A stretch of DNA of 64,000 bases from Stomoxys calcitrans. Taxonomy: Eukaryota > Arthropoda > Insecta > Diptera > Muscidae. The translations under genes were made by a program, and so were the position numbers. The notes below the pieces were generated by a model, which made no database searches, was not told where the DNA came from, and saw nothing but the letters and a program-made list of their open reading frames with translations. Below are positions 1-11,382 of the stretch, piece by piece (position 1 is the first letter of the stretch; every line of letters starts with the position of its first letter). Where the stretch lies: positions 15,528,643 to 15,592,642 of the forward strand of contig NC_081553.1 in the NCBI RefSeq assembly GCF_963082655.1. Direction: 5' to 3'.

Positions 1-373
1 TACAGGGTGGCTGACACAAAGCTTCACCAAGTTCACATTGGCATATGTTTCGTTGACAGTTTATTATATTGTTTACAAGTAGAGATGGGCATCAACCATT
101 GGCTTATGTCGGCGAACTCAAACACCTCAAAGTAAAAAAATGTCTGTGTATCGCACCATAAGTTATATTAATGATATTGGTAGCTTTGCCAAAATGCCAT
201 GTCATGGTGGTGTCCCAAAAAACTGCAACAATATCCGAAATGGTTCAGCGTACTGGCAATCAAACGCAGACTCCCAAAATGATTGTTGCTCATGTATGAT
301 TGTTAGTGCATGTATGAGAACAGCCTACGTACAGTCTTATGCAAACGTAACAAAAATAACTCTTTCCTTGAGA
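1..373. other. Intergenic, nothing recognised
   Basis: No gene, RNA or repeat that I recognise. A short open frame (140-415) runs straight into the following repeat and has no family resemblance, so it is not called. Confidence 0.5.
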
Positions 374-1588
374 TTTTTATACCCACCACCGAAGGATGGG
401 GATATATTCATTTAGTCATTCCGTTTGCAACACATCGAAATATTCATATCCGACCCTGTAAAGTATATACATTCTTGATCAGCGGAAAAATCTAAGACGA
501 TCTAGCCATGACCGTCCGTCTGTCTGTTGAAATCACGCTACAGTCTTTGAAAATAGAGATATTGAGCTGAAACTTTGCACAGATTCTTTTTTTATCCATA
601 AGCAGGTTTGAAGATGGGCTTTATCGGCCTATATCTTGATATTGCCCCCATATAGACCGGATCCTCCGATTTAGGGTCTTAGGCCCATAAAAGCCACATT
701 TGTTATCTGATTTTGCTGAAATTTGGGACAGTGGGTTGTGTTAGGCCACTTGACATTCATCTTCAATTTGGCACAGATATCCAGATTTGGAAATAGATGC
801 CATATGGATCGATTTCTCATATAAGGTTTCGATCCCATAAAAAGCGCATTTGTTGTCCGATTTCCCCGAAATTTGGGTCAGTGAGTTGTGTTAGGCTTTT
901 CGATGACTTTCTGCATTTTGACCCAGATCAGTTCAGATTTGGATATAGCTGCCTTATAGACCGATCTCTCGTTACAAGGTTTTGATCCTATAAAAGGCGC
1001 ATTTATTAGGCCCTTCGACAACTTTCTGCATTTTGGCCCGGAGCGGTTCAGATTTGGATATAGCTGCCATATAGACCGTTTAAGGTTTTGGGCCCATAAA
1101 AGGCGCATTTATTGTCCGGTTTCGAAGTTTGGGACAGTGAGTTGTGTTATGCTCTTCGAAATCTTTCTGCAATTCAGATCGGTTCAGATTTGGGTATAGC
1201 TGCTATATAGATCGATCTCTCGATTTAAAGTCTTGGCCCCATAAAAGGCACATTTATTATCCGATTTCGCTCAAGTTTGACACTGTGACTTATGTTAGGC
1301 TTTTCGACATCCGTGTCGTATATGGTTCAGATCGGTCTATATTTGGATATGGCTACCAAAAAGTCCAATATTTTGTTCTGCAAAATTGAACAATGACTTG
1401 TAATTATTAGACCGCTCAATGTTCATGTCGAATTTGGTCCAAATCGGACCATATTTCGATATAGCTGCTATGGGGGCATAAATTATGAATTTTTCACCGC
1501 ATTCTGACGAAAGGTAGTTTATATATATACCCGAGGTGGTGGGTTCCCAAAATTCGGCCCGGCCGAACTTAACGCCTTTTTACTTGTT
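374..1588 (+). repeat. Type A interspersed repeat, near full length
   Basis: Begins TTTTTATACCCACCACC at 374, carries the conserved CCGTCCGTCTGTCTGT module near 510-530, then several degenerate units of about 153 bp (each with TTTGGATATAGCTGCCATA, GACCGATCT, AGTGAGTTGTGTTAGGC). It ends with an inverted copy of the start (GAGGTGGTGGGT), a GC palindrome TTCGGCCCGGCCGAA and the terminus GCCTTTTTACTTGTT. No transposase is present, so it is non-autonomous. Confidence 0.85.
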
Positions 1589-1591
1589 ATA

Positions 1592-1703
1592 AAGGACTTA
1601 CAAATATCATCAGCATTATTTAAGAGATTGCTTTCGCTGAAAAATATTTTCGATGTTCCGATGCTTGAATTTTAAGCCAGAGGTTCAGCGTCATAGTAGG
1701 CCG
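1592..1703 (-). repeat. Decayed fragment of tRNA-derived SINE
   Basis: The reverse complement matches the 5' half of the SINE at 6625-6908 in order: TATGACGCTGAAC, then ATTTTTCAGCG, then AATGCTG and ATTTGT. It is heavily substituted and lacks the A box. Confidence 0.55.
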
Positions 1704-1743
1704 CCTATTGCCAACTTATAAACCGATTACCATATTAGTCTTT

Positions 1744-1929
1744 GGTAACCGGTCAGAACGCCCAACGGACATAACGCCCAAATATTTTTTGGGTTAAAAC
1801 TAGAGACGGCCATAAAACCCAATGGGCCTTCTGACCTTTTTTATGGCGGTCACAACGCCCTAAAAGTTATTGGGCATTATTACCGCTTTTTTAGTCGTTG
1901 TGTCCCCTGGGCGTCATGACCGGTCACCC
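1744..1929. mobile_element. 186-bp MITE with 8-bp target duplication
   Basis: Imperfect terminal inverted repeats of about 28 bp (left GGTAACCGGTCAGAACGCCC, right end complement GGGTGACCGGTCATGACGCCC) are flanked on both sides by the identical octamer TAGTCTTT (1736-1743 and 1930-1937). The inside repeats ACGCCC/GGGC words and has no coding capacity. An 8-bp duplication is typical of hAT, P and some other cut-and-paste families; the terminal bases do not let me choose a superfamily. Confidence 0.75.
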
Positions 1930-1937
1930 TAGTCTTT

Positions 1938-3061
1938 AAAATGTGTGTGATACTTGCCATATCATAATGAATAGAGTAACACTGTGGAACAGGGTCATTG
2001 TCTGGAGTTGCCATATTCCATGCTATGGAGATGGAATGGGCTCCGTATAGCAAAACCCGATGGGGTTCTGTACGAATTTTTGTTTGTGCCTTAATATTAA
2101 ACCCAAAAACTCAAATCAGAAATTTCAATTTGGGGTCTAGTAACTATGCCGAACGCACGTTAAAAAAACACACTTTACTTGTACACTATAGTCTTGTAAA
2201 AAAAAACACCCTTTACTTGTGCGTTGATACACAACATGCTTCACCATATCGAATTCCATTACTTCCGATGTTGCATAATGCAATCCAATTTCTCACGTCT
2301 CTTTAGAAGTGATCTTTACAAAGTACCATACACTTTATGTTAAGTAGCTTATTAGTAATTCAGAAAAGGTCAACGTTGTAACAGAAAAGTTAACATCATC
2401 ATCTCATAGCAGGTGTCTTTCCCATTGTCTTGTAAATAAAAATGCGATCATTATGTTCAGCATAAAACACAACACAAGACCATTAGCAACATTTGAGTAA
2501 GCGGAATTTGTATATGATAATACTTTTTGTTTCGCCTTAAAAAAAACCTAGGAAAACTCTGTTCAAAAATGATTCGCAACTAAGGTAAACGGTAATCAAA
2601 GACTTAAGAATAAAAATCGTTTTTATTTTTCTCCCTACAAAACATCTACAAAATTATTAAAAACAAGAAAAAAAATACCTTACACCAACCCTATAATGGA
2701 CATTTTGGTATATGGACCTTATATCTTATTTTGAGTGGATTTTGATGGATTTCGGCAGAGGTTTCCAAATTTCGAGCAAATCTGCTCAAAATTGTAATAA
2801 CTACACGTCTATAAGTGTAAGGCCAAAACAGAACGAGTGCGTTGAGGAGCGTTGCGTTGAAGAATACGTGTATTCTTTTCAGGCGTCAAAGTTAAAAATT
2901 GATAAAAATTTTTGCTATGCTTTTTTGGCATTTCTTTGCGATGGGAGCTATTTATTAATCTAAACAAGCGATGCCCAGACTTAACGGTAGCGTGCATGGC
3001 AAGTCACACGTATGCTAATACTCTTTGTTGAAGTCGTTGTGGAGGCAGCAACGGATGAATA
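1938..3061. other. Intergenic, AT-rich, nothing recognised
   Basis: No supported gene. Short open frames at 1998-2306 and 2712-2963 have no family resemblance and no signal peptide, splice or promoter context. CACTTTACTTGT-like words occur twice near 2170 and 2210. Confidence 0.45.
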
Positions 3062-4820
3062 TGTGTAGGGGTATACGCATCGCTTTTATTATACTTTATC
3101 GTCTTGGCTTACTAAGTCATTTAGCCATGTCCGTTCGTCTGTGTGTCGAAGTCACAATAGTGGTCGAACGCGTAAAGTTAGCCGCTTGAAATTTTGCACA
3201 GGTACTTCTTATTGATGTAGGTCTTTGGGGATTGTAAATGGGCTATATCGGTTCAGATATTGGATATAGCACCCATATAAACCGATCCCACGTTTTGACT
3301 TCTTGAGCCCCTAGAAGCCTCAATATTCATTCGATTCCGCTGAAATTTGGAACAATGACTTAAGTTTTAACTTTCAACATCCAAACCAAGTACTGTCCTA
3401 ATCGGTCAATACACAGGTAAAGCCCCCATATAAACCGATCCCCGGATTTGACCTCTTAGCCCTTAGAAGCCTTAATATTCATCCGATTCGGCTGAAATTT
3501 GGAACAAGGACTTGTGTTTTGACTTTCAACATCCGTGCCAAGTATGATCCGAATCGGTCTATAAACAGCAGTAGCCCCTATATAATTCGATCCCCCGTTT
3601 TAATTTCTTGATCCGAAATGTAAAACAAAGGCTTGTGTTATGACTTTCAGACGATCTAGCCATATCCGACCTCTGTCTGTTGAAATCATGCTACAGTCTT
3701 TAAAAATAGAGATATTGAGCTGAAACTTTGCACAGATTCTTTTTTTATCCATAAGCAGGTTATGTTCAAAGATGGGCTATATCGGACTATATCTTGATAT
3801 AGCCCCCATATAGATCGATCCGCTGATTTATTGTCATAGACCCATAAAAGACACATTTATTATCCTATTTTGCTGAAATTTGGGACAGTGAGTTGTGTTA
3901 GGCCAGTCGACATCTCAGTTCAATTTGGCACAGATCGGTCCAGATTTGGATATAGCTGCCATATAGACCGATCTCTCGATTTCAGGTTTTGGGCCCATAA
4001 AAGTCGCTCTTATTGTCCGATGTTGTCAAAATTTGGGACAGTGTGTTATGTTTGGCCTCTTGACATCTTTTTTGCAATTTGGCCCAGATCGGTTCAGATT
4101 TGGATATAGCTGACATATAGAGCGATATCTCGATTTAAGGTTTTGGACCCATAACTGGGGCATTTATTGTCCGAGGTTGCCAAAATTTGGGACAGTGAGT
4201 TAAGTAAGGCCCCTTGATATCTGCCTGCAATATGGCCCAGATCGGTCTAGATTTGGATATAGCTGCCATATAGAACGATCTCTATTTGACACAATGACTT
4301 ATGTTAGGCTTTTCGACATCCGTGTCGTATATGGTTCAGATCGGTATATATTTGGATATGGATACCAAAAAGACCAATATTTTGTTCTACAAAATTGAAC
4401 AGTGACTTGTACTTATTAGACCTCTCAATATCTGATCCGAATATATATTTCGATATAGCTGCTATGGGGGCATAAGGGGGCGAAAGGTGGTTTACATATA
4501 TACCCGAGGTGGTGGGTATCCAGAGTTCGGCCCGGCCGAATAAAACGCCTTTTTACTTGTTTTCATCGGATTTTGCGGAAATTTGGCCCAAAACCCCTAT
4601 CATATGACTTATAACATCAGTGCCAAGTTTTATTCGATTCGATCAATATGGTGATATAGGCCCCCTAAGTACTGATAACCCGATATGACTTCTTGAGACC
4701 AAAATTATTCAAATACAAACTCAGTTACCCTTAGTACATTTTTAGCGGAATCCATGGTGGTGGGTACTCAAGATGCGGCCCGGCCGAACATTCGACCCGG
4801 CCGACCACGCTTTTACTTAT
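3062..4820 (+). repeat. Type C repeat with a type A repeat nested inside
   Basis: The outer element starts near 3062 (GGGGTATACGCATCGC, then GTCCGTTCGTCTGTGTGTCGAAGTCAC) and ends near 4816 with GGTGGTGGGTACTCAAG, GGCCCGGCCGAAC and CACGCTTTTACTTAT. A type A element, lacking its 5' tip, interrupts it from about 3648 (ACGATCTAGCC) to its complete 3' end at 4561 (GCCTTTTTACTTGTT). Outer-element text resumes at once (CATCGGATTTTGC...), so type A inserted later. Confidence 0.7.
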
Positions 4821-4837
4821 TCTGTTTATACCCTACA

Positions 4838-4915
4838 CCGCTACTAGATACCCTACACCACAACGTATTATAACTTAGTGCATTTTTTTGTTACAACTAG
4901 AACGAAGAGAGCTGA
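4838..4915 (+). repeat. Type D repeat, 5' fragment
   Basis: TACCCTACACCACAACG followed by TATTATAACTTAGTGCA and TTTGTTACAACTAGAACGAAG match the opening of the type D element at 23232. The rest of the element is missing. Confidence 0.5.
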
Positions 4916-4921
4916 ACGCAT

Positions 4922-5095
4922 TGATACGAGGGTTGCCTTTTATATTTCGAGATTAGAGACCACTAAAACCAATAGTTATCATCGAAAATAGCTTTGTTGT
5001 TTTTCAAAATATTCCCCATTAGGATCTATACACTTTTGAATGCGTTTGAACCAATTGTATAAGCACTTTTGTCACTCTGATAGACTCTGATTATA
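4922..5095 (-). pseudogene. Mariner transposase C-terminal remnant with end of element
   Basis: On the minus strand, about 5075 to 5000 reads as NWFKRIQKCIDPNGEYFE and KQQ, the characteristic C-terminus of mariner transposases, followed by a stop and a run to the element end at ATACGAGGGTTGCCTTTTATA (about 4922). Only the last ~25 codons remain, and the upstream side is cut by the 235-bp MITE at 5098. No catalytic domain is present. Confidence 0.65.
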
Positions 5096-5097
5096 TA

Positions 5098-5332
5098 TTG
5101 GGTTGCCTAAAAAGTAATTGCGGATTTTTCATATAGTCGACGTTGACAAATTTTTTCACAGCTTGTGACTCTGTAATTGCATTCTTTCTTCTGTCAGTTA
5201 TCAGATGTTACTTTTAGCTTGCTTTAGAAAAAAAGTGTAAAAAAGTATATTTGATTAAAGTTCATTCTAAGTTTTATTAAAAATGCATTTACTTTCTTTT
5301 AAAAAATTCGCAATTACTTTTTGGGCAACCAA
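5098..5332 (+). mobile_element. Mariner-type MITE, complete
   Basis: A 235-bp element flanked by TA at 5096-5097 and 5333-5334. It starts TTGGGTTGCCTAAAAAGTAA and ends with the complement (TTACTTTTTGGGCAACCAA), giving inverted ends of about 30 bp with small mismatches. No coding sequence. The 3' half of the same element recurs at 20356-20453. Confidence 0.85.
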
Positions 5333-5562
5333 TACATCGATTAATCGACAACTCCTTTCGATCTTATTGAACTTGAATTTTCAAATAAACGATTAATCGA
5401 ATTATCCAAAAAAAAAAAAAACAAATAAATGTACGCCCTAAATAGGTTTTTTATACAGAATTTTATTTTTGAAAATTTTGTGTTTACAAAAATTTTCATT
5501 AAAAATTTGGCTTTAGCTTAAATTAATGAATGTTGAAAATATTTAAATATATTTTTCTCTGA
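5333..5562. other. AT-rich spacer
   Basis: Only A/T-rich sequence with short A runs (5410-5422). It corresponds to the 3' flank of the cathepsin pseudogene, which is on the minus strand. Confidence 0.4.
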
Positions 5563-6250
5563 CTTCTTTATCCACCAAGGGATAAGAAGCAGCACAGGCA
5601 AGACCGCAATGATTGTCCTCATTACTAGCTATTTTAATGCAACCCTCGTGACTCAAGTAGTGACGAATCCCGTTTCATCATCAGTGCCATAGCCCACCAA
5701 CAAGACTATGTGATAAAAATTTTCAGAGCTGCATGAGACGTCATAAAAAACACCTCCTCTATAGAATTGAAAACATTACAGGGATTCAACAACGGCAATT
5801 GAGATAGGGCCATCTTTGGCTAATGCCTCCTCATTGCCTTTGGGAGCTTCAACATATCCAGAATCGGTAGGTCCTACAGATTTGGAATTCAAACGATAAC
5901 TATTATCGACTCCCTTTTAGAGATATGAATTCTCGGTGTCAACTCATTTGTTTCGCAGCAATATGTATAGCAATATTGGAAAGCACTGTTGGGCAAACCG
6001 CTGTTGCATCCATTGCTTCCAAATGAGGTGGAGCAGTCAACCAAGTTCTGTTCACTCAATAATACAAAATTGTTGTATTTTTTTAAAGAACTGCACCTCC
6101 AATGCTCCAGTTGCGGAGATGGGATTTGCGGCATCTTTAGTTTTAGAGCGAAAGGCTTAAAAGTGGTACCTCCCCAACTTTTTCCTGACAAAAGAAACTA
6201 AATGAACCAAGGTTGCTAAGGCAATTAGCACCAAAATAGAAACTCTCACT
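5563..6250 (-). pseudogene. Cathepsin L-like pseudogene
   Basis: Reading the minus strand from about 6250 gives a hydrophobic start (ILVLIALATLVHLV), then, after a deletion that removes nearly the whole propeptide and the active-site CGSCW block, [27 protein letters not shown] and PNSAFQY. Further frame breaks and stops follow, then a degenerate HxVLLVGYGTDDETG and a C-terminus NEDNHCGLACAASYPL. The family needs Cys, His and Asn for catalysis; here the Cys region is deleted and the Asn block is lost. It is closest to the two intact genes at 13973 and 18563 ([16 protein letters not shown]), and is a dead member of the same local family. Confidence 0.9.
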
Positions 6251-6264
6251 AAGTTTCTATGTCA

Positions 6265-6440
6265 ATTCGAACTCTATTGTGCTACAGGGCGTTATAACTT
6301 AGTTCATTTGTTTGTAACATCCGGAAGGAAGAAAGCTAGATCCATTTGGCATTGGCATCTTTTTTGGCATAGAGACGAAGTCTATTCTAATTGTAAAGCA
6401 TTGGTTCAGATTTTTAAATAGCTTCCATATTAACATTGGC
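6265..6440 (+). repeat. Type D repeat fragment
   Basis: GTGCTACAGGGCGTTATAACTTAGT, TTTGTAACATCCGGAAGGAAG and GAGACGAAGTCTATTC follow the order seen in the type D element at 23232-23926. The ends are not intact. Confidence 0.6.
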
Positions 6441-6624
6441 CCGGCTTGGACTAATATTGCACGTTCTCACGAATTCCACCTCACAAAATTCTTAAAATCC
6501 TTCTGCCGCTGTGAAATGGATAACAGTATTGCAAAATTTTTTATGGACTATTTTAGTCAGTAATGGATCTAGGGAGGGACTCATCAGCGGTAACATTTGG
6601 TCATAAGAAAAAAAGCTTAACTAT

Positions 6625-6908
6625 GGAGGCCACCATAGCGCAGAGGTTAGCATGTCCACCTATTATGCTGAACGCCTGGCTTCGAATCCTGGCGAGACCA
6701 TCAGAAAAAAATTTTCAGCGGTGGTTTTCCCCTTCTAATGCTGGCAACATTTGTGAGGTACTATGCCATGTAAAACTTCTCTCCAAAGAGGTGTCTCACT
6801 GAGGCCCCTTATCATTGAGCTTAAACTTGAATCGGACTGCACTCGTTGATATGTGAGAAGTTTGCCCCTGTTCCTTAGTGGAATGTTCATGGGCAAAATT
6901 TGCAATTT
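6625..6908 (+). mobile_element. tRNA-derived SINE, near full length
   Basis: The head has a polymerase III A-box-like TAGCGCAGAGGTTAGCATG and a B-box-like GCTTCGAATCCTGGCGAGACC at tRNA spacing, followed by a non-tRNA body (TTTTCAGCGGTGGTTTTCCCC, ACTTCTCTCCAAAGAGGTGT) and a tail ending TTCATGGGCAAAATTTGCA. Other copies or pieces in the window lie at about 1592, 30505, 36278, 48005, 51760 and 52955. It has no coding capacity. Confidence 0.8.
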
Positions 6909-7084
6909 GCTGCCTTCCAAAACTTTGTATTGCTTGCTTTTTGTACAAATATCTCATGGTGATTTCGATTCTGAAAAAAATTTTACATTTATACTGGACA
7001 ACATTTTGCAAATGTCGCCCCAACCCTCCCATAGTGTTACACTTTTTGCATTTTCAGTCGAACATGCTCAAATGTTCATATGTT

Positions 7085-8003
7085 GTCATTTCGATATAGC
7101 TGATATAACTCCCATATAAACCGATCTCCCGATTTTAATTCTTGAGCTCCTGGAAGCCGTTACTTTAATCCGATTTTACTGAAACTTTGGCTTCCAACAA
7201 CTGTGCCGAGTACGGTGTAAATCTGCATTTAACCTGGTATAGCTCCCATATAAACCGATTACCCGATTTAACTTCCTGAACATTTACAAGCCACAATTTT
7301 TGTCTGTTTTGGCTGAAATTTTGAATGTGGTGTTTTGTTTTGGTCTAAATTGGTCTTTAAACTCATATAGTTCCCATATAAACCGATCTCCCGATTTGAC
7401 TTCTTGAGCCCCCGGGAAGCCGCAATTTTTGTCCGATTTGGCTGAAATTTTCCAAGTAGTGTTTCGTTATGACTTCCAACAATTGTGTCAAGTACGGTAT
7501 AAATCGGTCTATAACCTGATATAGCTCCCATGTAAACCGGTCTCTCGATCGTCTTTGTTCAGTTCGCAAAAGCTTTTATTTTTTGCTGGTTTGACAGAAA
7601 TTTTGGTATGTAGAATAAAATATGGTCTAAATTGGTTTTTAAGCTGATATAGTTCCCATATAAACCAATCTCCTGATTTGACTTCTTGAGTCCCAGGAAC
7701 CCTCAATTTTTGTCCGATTTGGATGAAATTTTCCATGTAGTGTTCCGTTAAGACTTTTAACAGCTGCGCCAAGTACGGACCGATTCGGTCTTTAACCTGA
7801 TATAGCACCCAGGTAAACTTGTCTCTCGATCACCTTTTTTCGGTTCCCAGAAGGTTTAATTTTTACTGGTTTGACAGAAGTTTGGTATGTAGAATAAAAT
7901 TATGAGCTACAACTTAATTTATTTTGCATACATTTTTAGCAGAACGCATGGTGGTTGTTTCGCAAGATTTGGTCCGGCCGAACTTAGCACGCTTTTACTT
8001 GTA
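7085..8003 (+). repeat. Type C repeat, 5'-truncated
   Basis: Successive units of about 154 bp, each with ATATAGCTCCCATATAAACCG, ATCTCCCGATTT, CTTCTTGAGC and GCTGAAATTTT (for example CCCATATAAACCG at 7373 and CCCATGTAAACCG at 7527). It ends GCATGGTGGTTGTTTCGCAAG, GGTCCGGCCGAAC, TTAGCACGCTTTTACTTGT. The 5' start module is missing. Confidence 0.75.
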
Positions 8004-8189
8004 TCTAATTTCAATAGTCTTTGTCTCTAGGCCTAAGAAAACGTTTGTGCTAAATTTGAAGAAGATCGGATGAAAATTGCCACCTGACAGACGGACATAG
8101 AAATTGGTTCTGAGTCGATCGGTATACTTATCAATCGGTCTATATCTCTTCCTTCTTGGGTATTACAATCAACTTCACTATGTTATAAT

Positions 8190-8592
8190 ACATCCTTCCA
8201 GCTACTTGTATCCGATGATGATGGCCATGAATATACCACAGAACCAATGCCTGATGATGGTAAAAAATGTATACCACCTAGTCAGAACGAGGTCCACCTG
8301 GCAGTCACCCGGCCGAAAAACCAAAAGACAGCAGGAGCCGAAGGGTTGCCGAATAGGTTAATCCACCATAGACCAGATATTTACACTGCGCCAAATCCTG
8401 AAAAAGATAAGAGAAGGACAGATCAACTCTTACCATCTCTTCGTTGACTACAAAATCGTTTTCGATAGCACTATACTTTCAAAGGTATTTCAGGTCATGT
8501 CTGAGTTTGACATCTCTGCAAAATTAAGAAGACTTTGCAAGATGGCGCTTGGTGATACTCGTTCCTTTGTAATGCAAGGAAAGTAGTGGAGT
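8190..8592 (+). pseudogene. RTE-like LINE reverse transcriptase remnant
   Basis: A plus-strand frame reads PPSQNEVHLAVTR and KNQKTAGAEGLPN, the block preceding the fingers of RTE-type LINE reverse transcriptases (usual form NEVxxAIxRLKNNKAAGxDGLP). After an internal deletion and a frame change it continues as HHLFVDYKIVFDSTI and AKLRRLCKMALGDTRS, matching the later RT block with the FIDFKxAYDS motif. Several breaks; no intact domain. Confidence 0.7.
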
Positions 8593-8891
8593 AGAATACA
8601 TTTTTTCTTTGGGCAATATCATTCTTTTTTTTGGAGAATGGGGGCTTGGTTCCAAGAGTTACGTCCCTGGTAGTGGGTATAACAATTTGATATTTAAGTT
8701 TGAATATCGTGGAATAATCAATTACTAGTTTTGGTACATAACTTGCGTTTCATGTTTAAAACGCAATGTTGATAAATGGTTTAGATAACAACAATTTATG
8801 GCAAATTTAACTAAATTTCAATATTTTTTTTTTCCTGGATTATGCCAGTATTGGCTCTAATGCAAACCCGGAAAGTTTACTATACATTGCA
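8593..8891. other. Upstream region of DUF1091 gene
   Basis: About 300 bp, AT-rich. I see no convincing TATA box and no repeat; it presumably holds the promoter of the gene starting at 8892. Confidence 0.35.
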
Positions 8892-9595
8892 ATGTTTTCT
8901 GTACAGATATTTATAAATTTGGTGATCTCATTCTCTGCATTGCAGATCGCAATTGGCTGGGTATGTATCTGTTTTTCTAATTACTTTCAATTCAAATAAA
9001 CTTTGTATATGTTTTCCTATGCAGCGTTCTTTTGTCATTGAAATTGATAGCCTGAGATATGAATATGACTCCAATTTGACTAAAATGTCATTGCAATTGA
9101 ACGATTTCAATAAACGATTGAAAATTAATGGAACAGTGATGCTTTTAAAAGATTTCTACAATTTCGGCATAATCAATTGGGCAGAGCTTGTCCAATCGAA
9201 TGGAAAACCCTACACTCTATACAATATCACTGCGAATGATGGTTGCCAGTTTCTGGAAAATTCCTTGGGAAAAAGTAATCCCATATTTAGAAGTGTTATA
9301 CAAAGTATTAAAAAGTTTGTTCCAGCATTTCCAAAAAAGTGTCCCATTCGAAAAGTATGCGAATACCTACGAGTAATTGAGTGACTTCTAATGTGTAAAG
9401 CTTCTTTTTCAGAATCGTGTATTTACAGTAAAAAACTTTCACTATGATGAGGACATGTTTCCACCCTATTTGCCTGAGGCTAATTTTACCTGTGTTGCTG
9501 GTATGCTTAGCCAAAGGAATTACGTATTCAAAATTTTCTTAGCAGGTCATGTGGCCTACAACAGCAGCACAAGTGTCTACCGAAAAAGACTTTAA
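8892..9595 (+). CDS. DUF1091 (DM8-type) secreted protein
   Basis: The gene is built from three exons, 8892-8960, 9025-9354 and 9413-9595, giving 193 residues. Both introns are phase 0, of 64 and 58 bp, with GTATGT...TATGCAG and GTATGC...TTTTCAG borders, typical of fly genes. Exon 1 encodes a hydrophobic leader (MFSVQIFINLVISFSALQ). The body has the DUF1091 pattern: a mid-protein NGKPYTLYNITANDGCQFL, NPIFRSVIQSIKKF, AFPKKCPI, and across the second splice YDEDMFPPYLPEANFTC. Family members are insect-specific secreted proteins of 170-200 residues with a predicted MD-2-related lipid-binding fold; a few relatives act in chemosensation, most have no known role. The start was chosen because it is the only upstream ATG giving a signal peptide in frame with the first splice. 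No catalytic function is implied. Confidence 0.85.
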
Positions 9596-9650
9596 ACATT
9601 TTCCACCTGGGTGAACTTTATTCATCATAGCAATTCATAGTTGCAGCTTA

Positions 9651-9656
9651 AATAAA
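9651..9656 (+). terminator. Polyadenylation signal of DUF1091 gene
   Basis: AATAAA 56 bp after the stop codon, in an AT-rich stretch. Confidence 0.6.
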
Positions 9657-9857
9657 CAATTTCTCATTTCTAATGCCTCCACCTTAGGGTAATTAGGCTA
9701 AATATCACTTTACATCAATTCATCAAATTACACCAAAATATCATTGCAAAATAAAATAGTGAAAGCAATTTAAGGATTGCTATTTCAAAAGTCTAGATCA
9801 ACTAGAAAATCAAAATGTCAACAAAGGAAAACCAAGTGAAAACGAAATAAAAAGGTA

Positions 9858-10770
9858 ACAAGTAAAAGCGTGCTAAGTTCGTCTGGGCCGAATCTTATAT
9901 ACCCATAGATCGCATTTGTCGAGATCTTTTTCTGTCATCTCTTTTTAGGCAAACATATGATAAAAGGAAAGAATTGCTATAATATCAAGTTATCGTCCGA
10001 TTCGGACCATAAACGAATAAAATATGCGTCCTTAAGGGGCTCAAGAATAGGAAGATCGGTTTATGTGGGAGCTGTGTCAGGCTATAGAGCGATTCAGACC
10101 ATAATTGACTCGCATGTTGAAGTTCATGATATCGGATAATAGTTGCGACCTCTAGATGCTCAAGAAGTCAAAACCCCAGATCGGTTTATATGGCAGCTAT
10201 AACAGGTTATGAACCAACTAAAACCAACCATAGACACAGTTGTTGGAAGTCATAAGAAAACACCTCATGCAAAATTTCAGCCAAATCGGATTAAAATTGC
10301 GTTCTCCATTGGCCCAAGAAATAAAGATTCAAGATCGGTCTATATGGCAGCTATATCAGGATATGGACCGATTTGAACCGTACTTAGCACAATTGTTGCA
10401 AGTCATAACAAAACACCTCATAACAAAACATGATTTTAGCCAAATCGGATTAGAATTGCGCCCTCTAGTGACTCAAGAAGTCAAGATCCAAGATCGGCTT
10501 ATAGGGCAGCTATATCAAAGCATGGACCGATATGGCCCAACCGACTTACGCTAATAAGAAGTATTCATGCCAAATTTGAAGCGGCTAGCTTTACTCCTTC
10601 GGAAGTTAGCGTACTTTCGTCAGGCAGACGGACGGACATGGCTAGATCGACTTGAAATGACATGCCGATCAAGAATATATATACTTTATGGAGTCTTAGA
10701 GGAATTTTTCGAGGAGTTACAAACAGAATGACGAAATCAGTATGCCCCCATCCTATGGTGGAGGGTATAA
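9858..10770 (-). repeat. Type B interspersed repeat, full length
   Basis: Read on the plus strand it starts with the 3' terminus ACAAGTAAAAGCGTGCTAAG and a GC palindrome (TTCGTCTGGGCCGAA, imperfect), passes ~150-bp units with AGATCGGTTTATATGGCAGCT, and ends with the 5' module GACGGACGGACATGGCTAGATCG and CCCCATCCTATGGTGGAGGGTATA. Confidence 0.8.
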
Positions 10771-10844
10771 CAATCGTATCCTCGTCTTCGGATGAAAAAC
10801 TTTCTAGCAATGCATCTAATATGCCGTTAGCTAAATAAAACGCG

Positions 10845-11382
10845 TTCACTTTTTCCATTTTTGTACACACCAATATAGGGTGGGGGTGTACTAATCTAGT
10901 CATTTCGAAATATTCGTCCAAGACCCCATAATTTATATATATTCTGATCGTCTCGACGTTCTGAGTCGATCTGGCCATGTCCCTCCGTCCGTCCGTCTGT
11001 CGAAATCACGATAGTGGTCGAACGCGTAGAGCTAGTCGCTGAAAATTTTGCACAGATGTTTAATATTGATGTAGGTCGTTGGGGATTGCAAATGGGCCAT
11101 ATCGGCTCAGATTTAAATATAGCTGCCATATAAACCGATCTCCGGATTTGACATCTTCAGCCCTTACAAGCCGCAATTTTTGTCCAATATGGCTGAAATT
11201 TTGCATGTAGCGTTCTGTTAAGACTTCCAATAACTTTGCCAAGTACGGTTCGAATTAGTCTATAACCTGATATAGCTCCCATGTAAACGGGTCTCTCGAT
11301 CATTCTTGTTCGGTTCCTAGAAGCTTTAATTTTTGCTGGTTTAACAGAAGTTTGGTATGTATAATGTATAATGTTGTATACA
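10845..11382 (+). repeat. Type C repeat, 3' part cut by next insertion
   Basis: Opens with ATATAGGGTGGGGGTGTAC and TCCGTCCGTCCGTCTGTCGAAATCACG, then AACGCGTAGAGCTAG and units with CATATAAACCGATCTCC. It stops at 11382, where a complete type A element begins. Confidence 0.7.

Noticed and set aside
1998..2306. 102-codon plus-strand frame
   Set aside because: No domain, signal peptide, promoter or splice context; composition typical of non-coding sequence.
9858..10770. Regularly spaced units that might suggest a CRISPR array
   Set aside because: The units are degenerate, about 150 bp long, without short identical repeats and unique spacers, and the genome is that of an insect.
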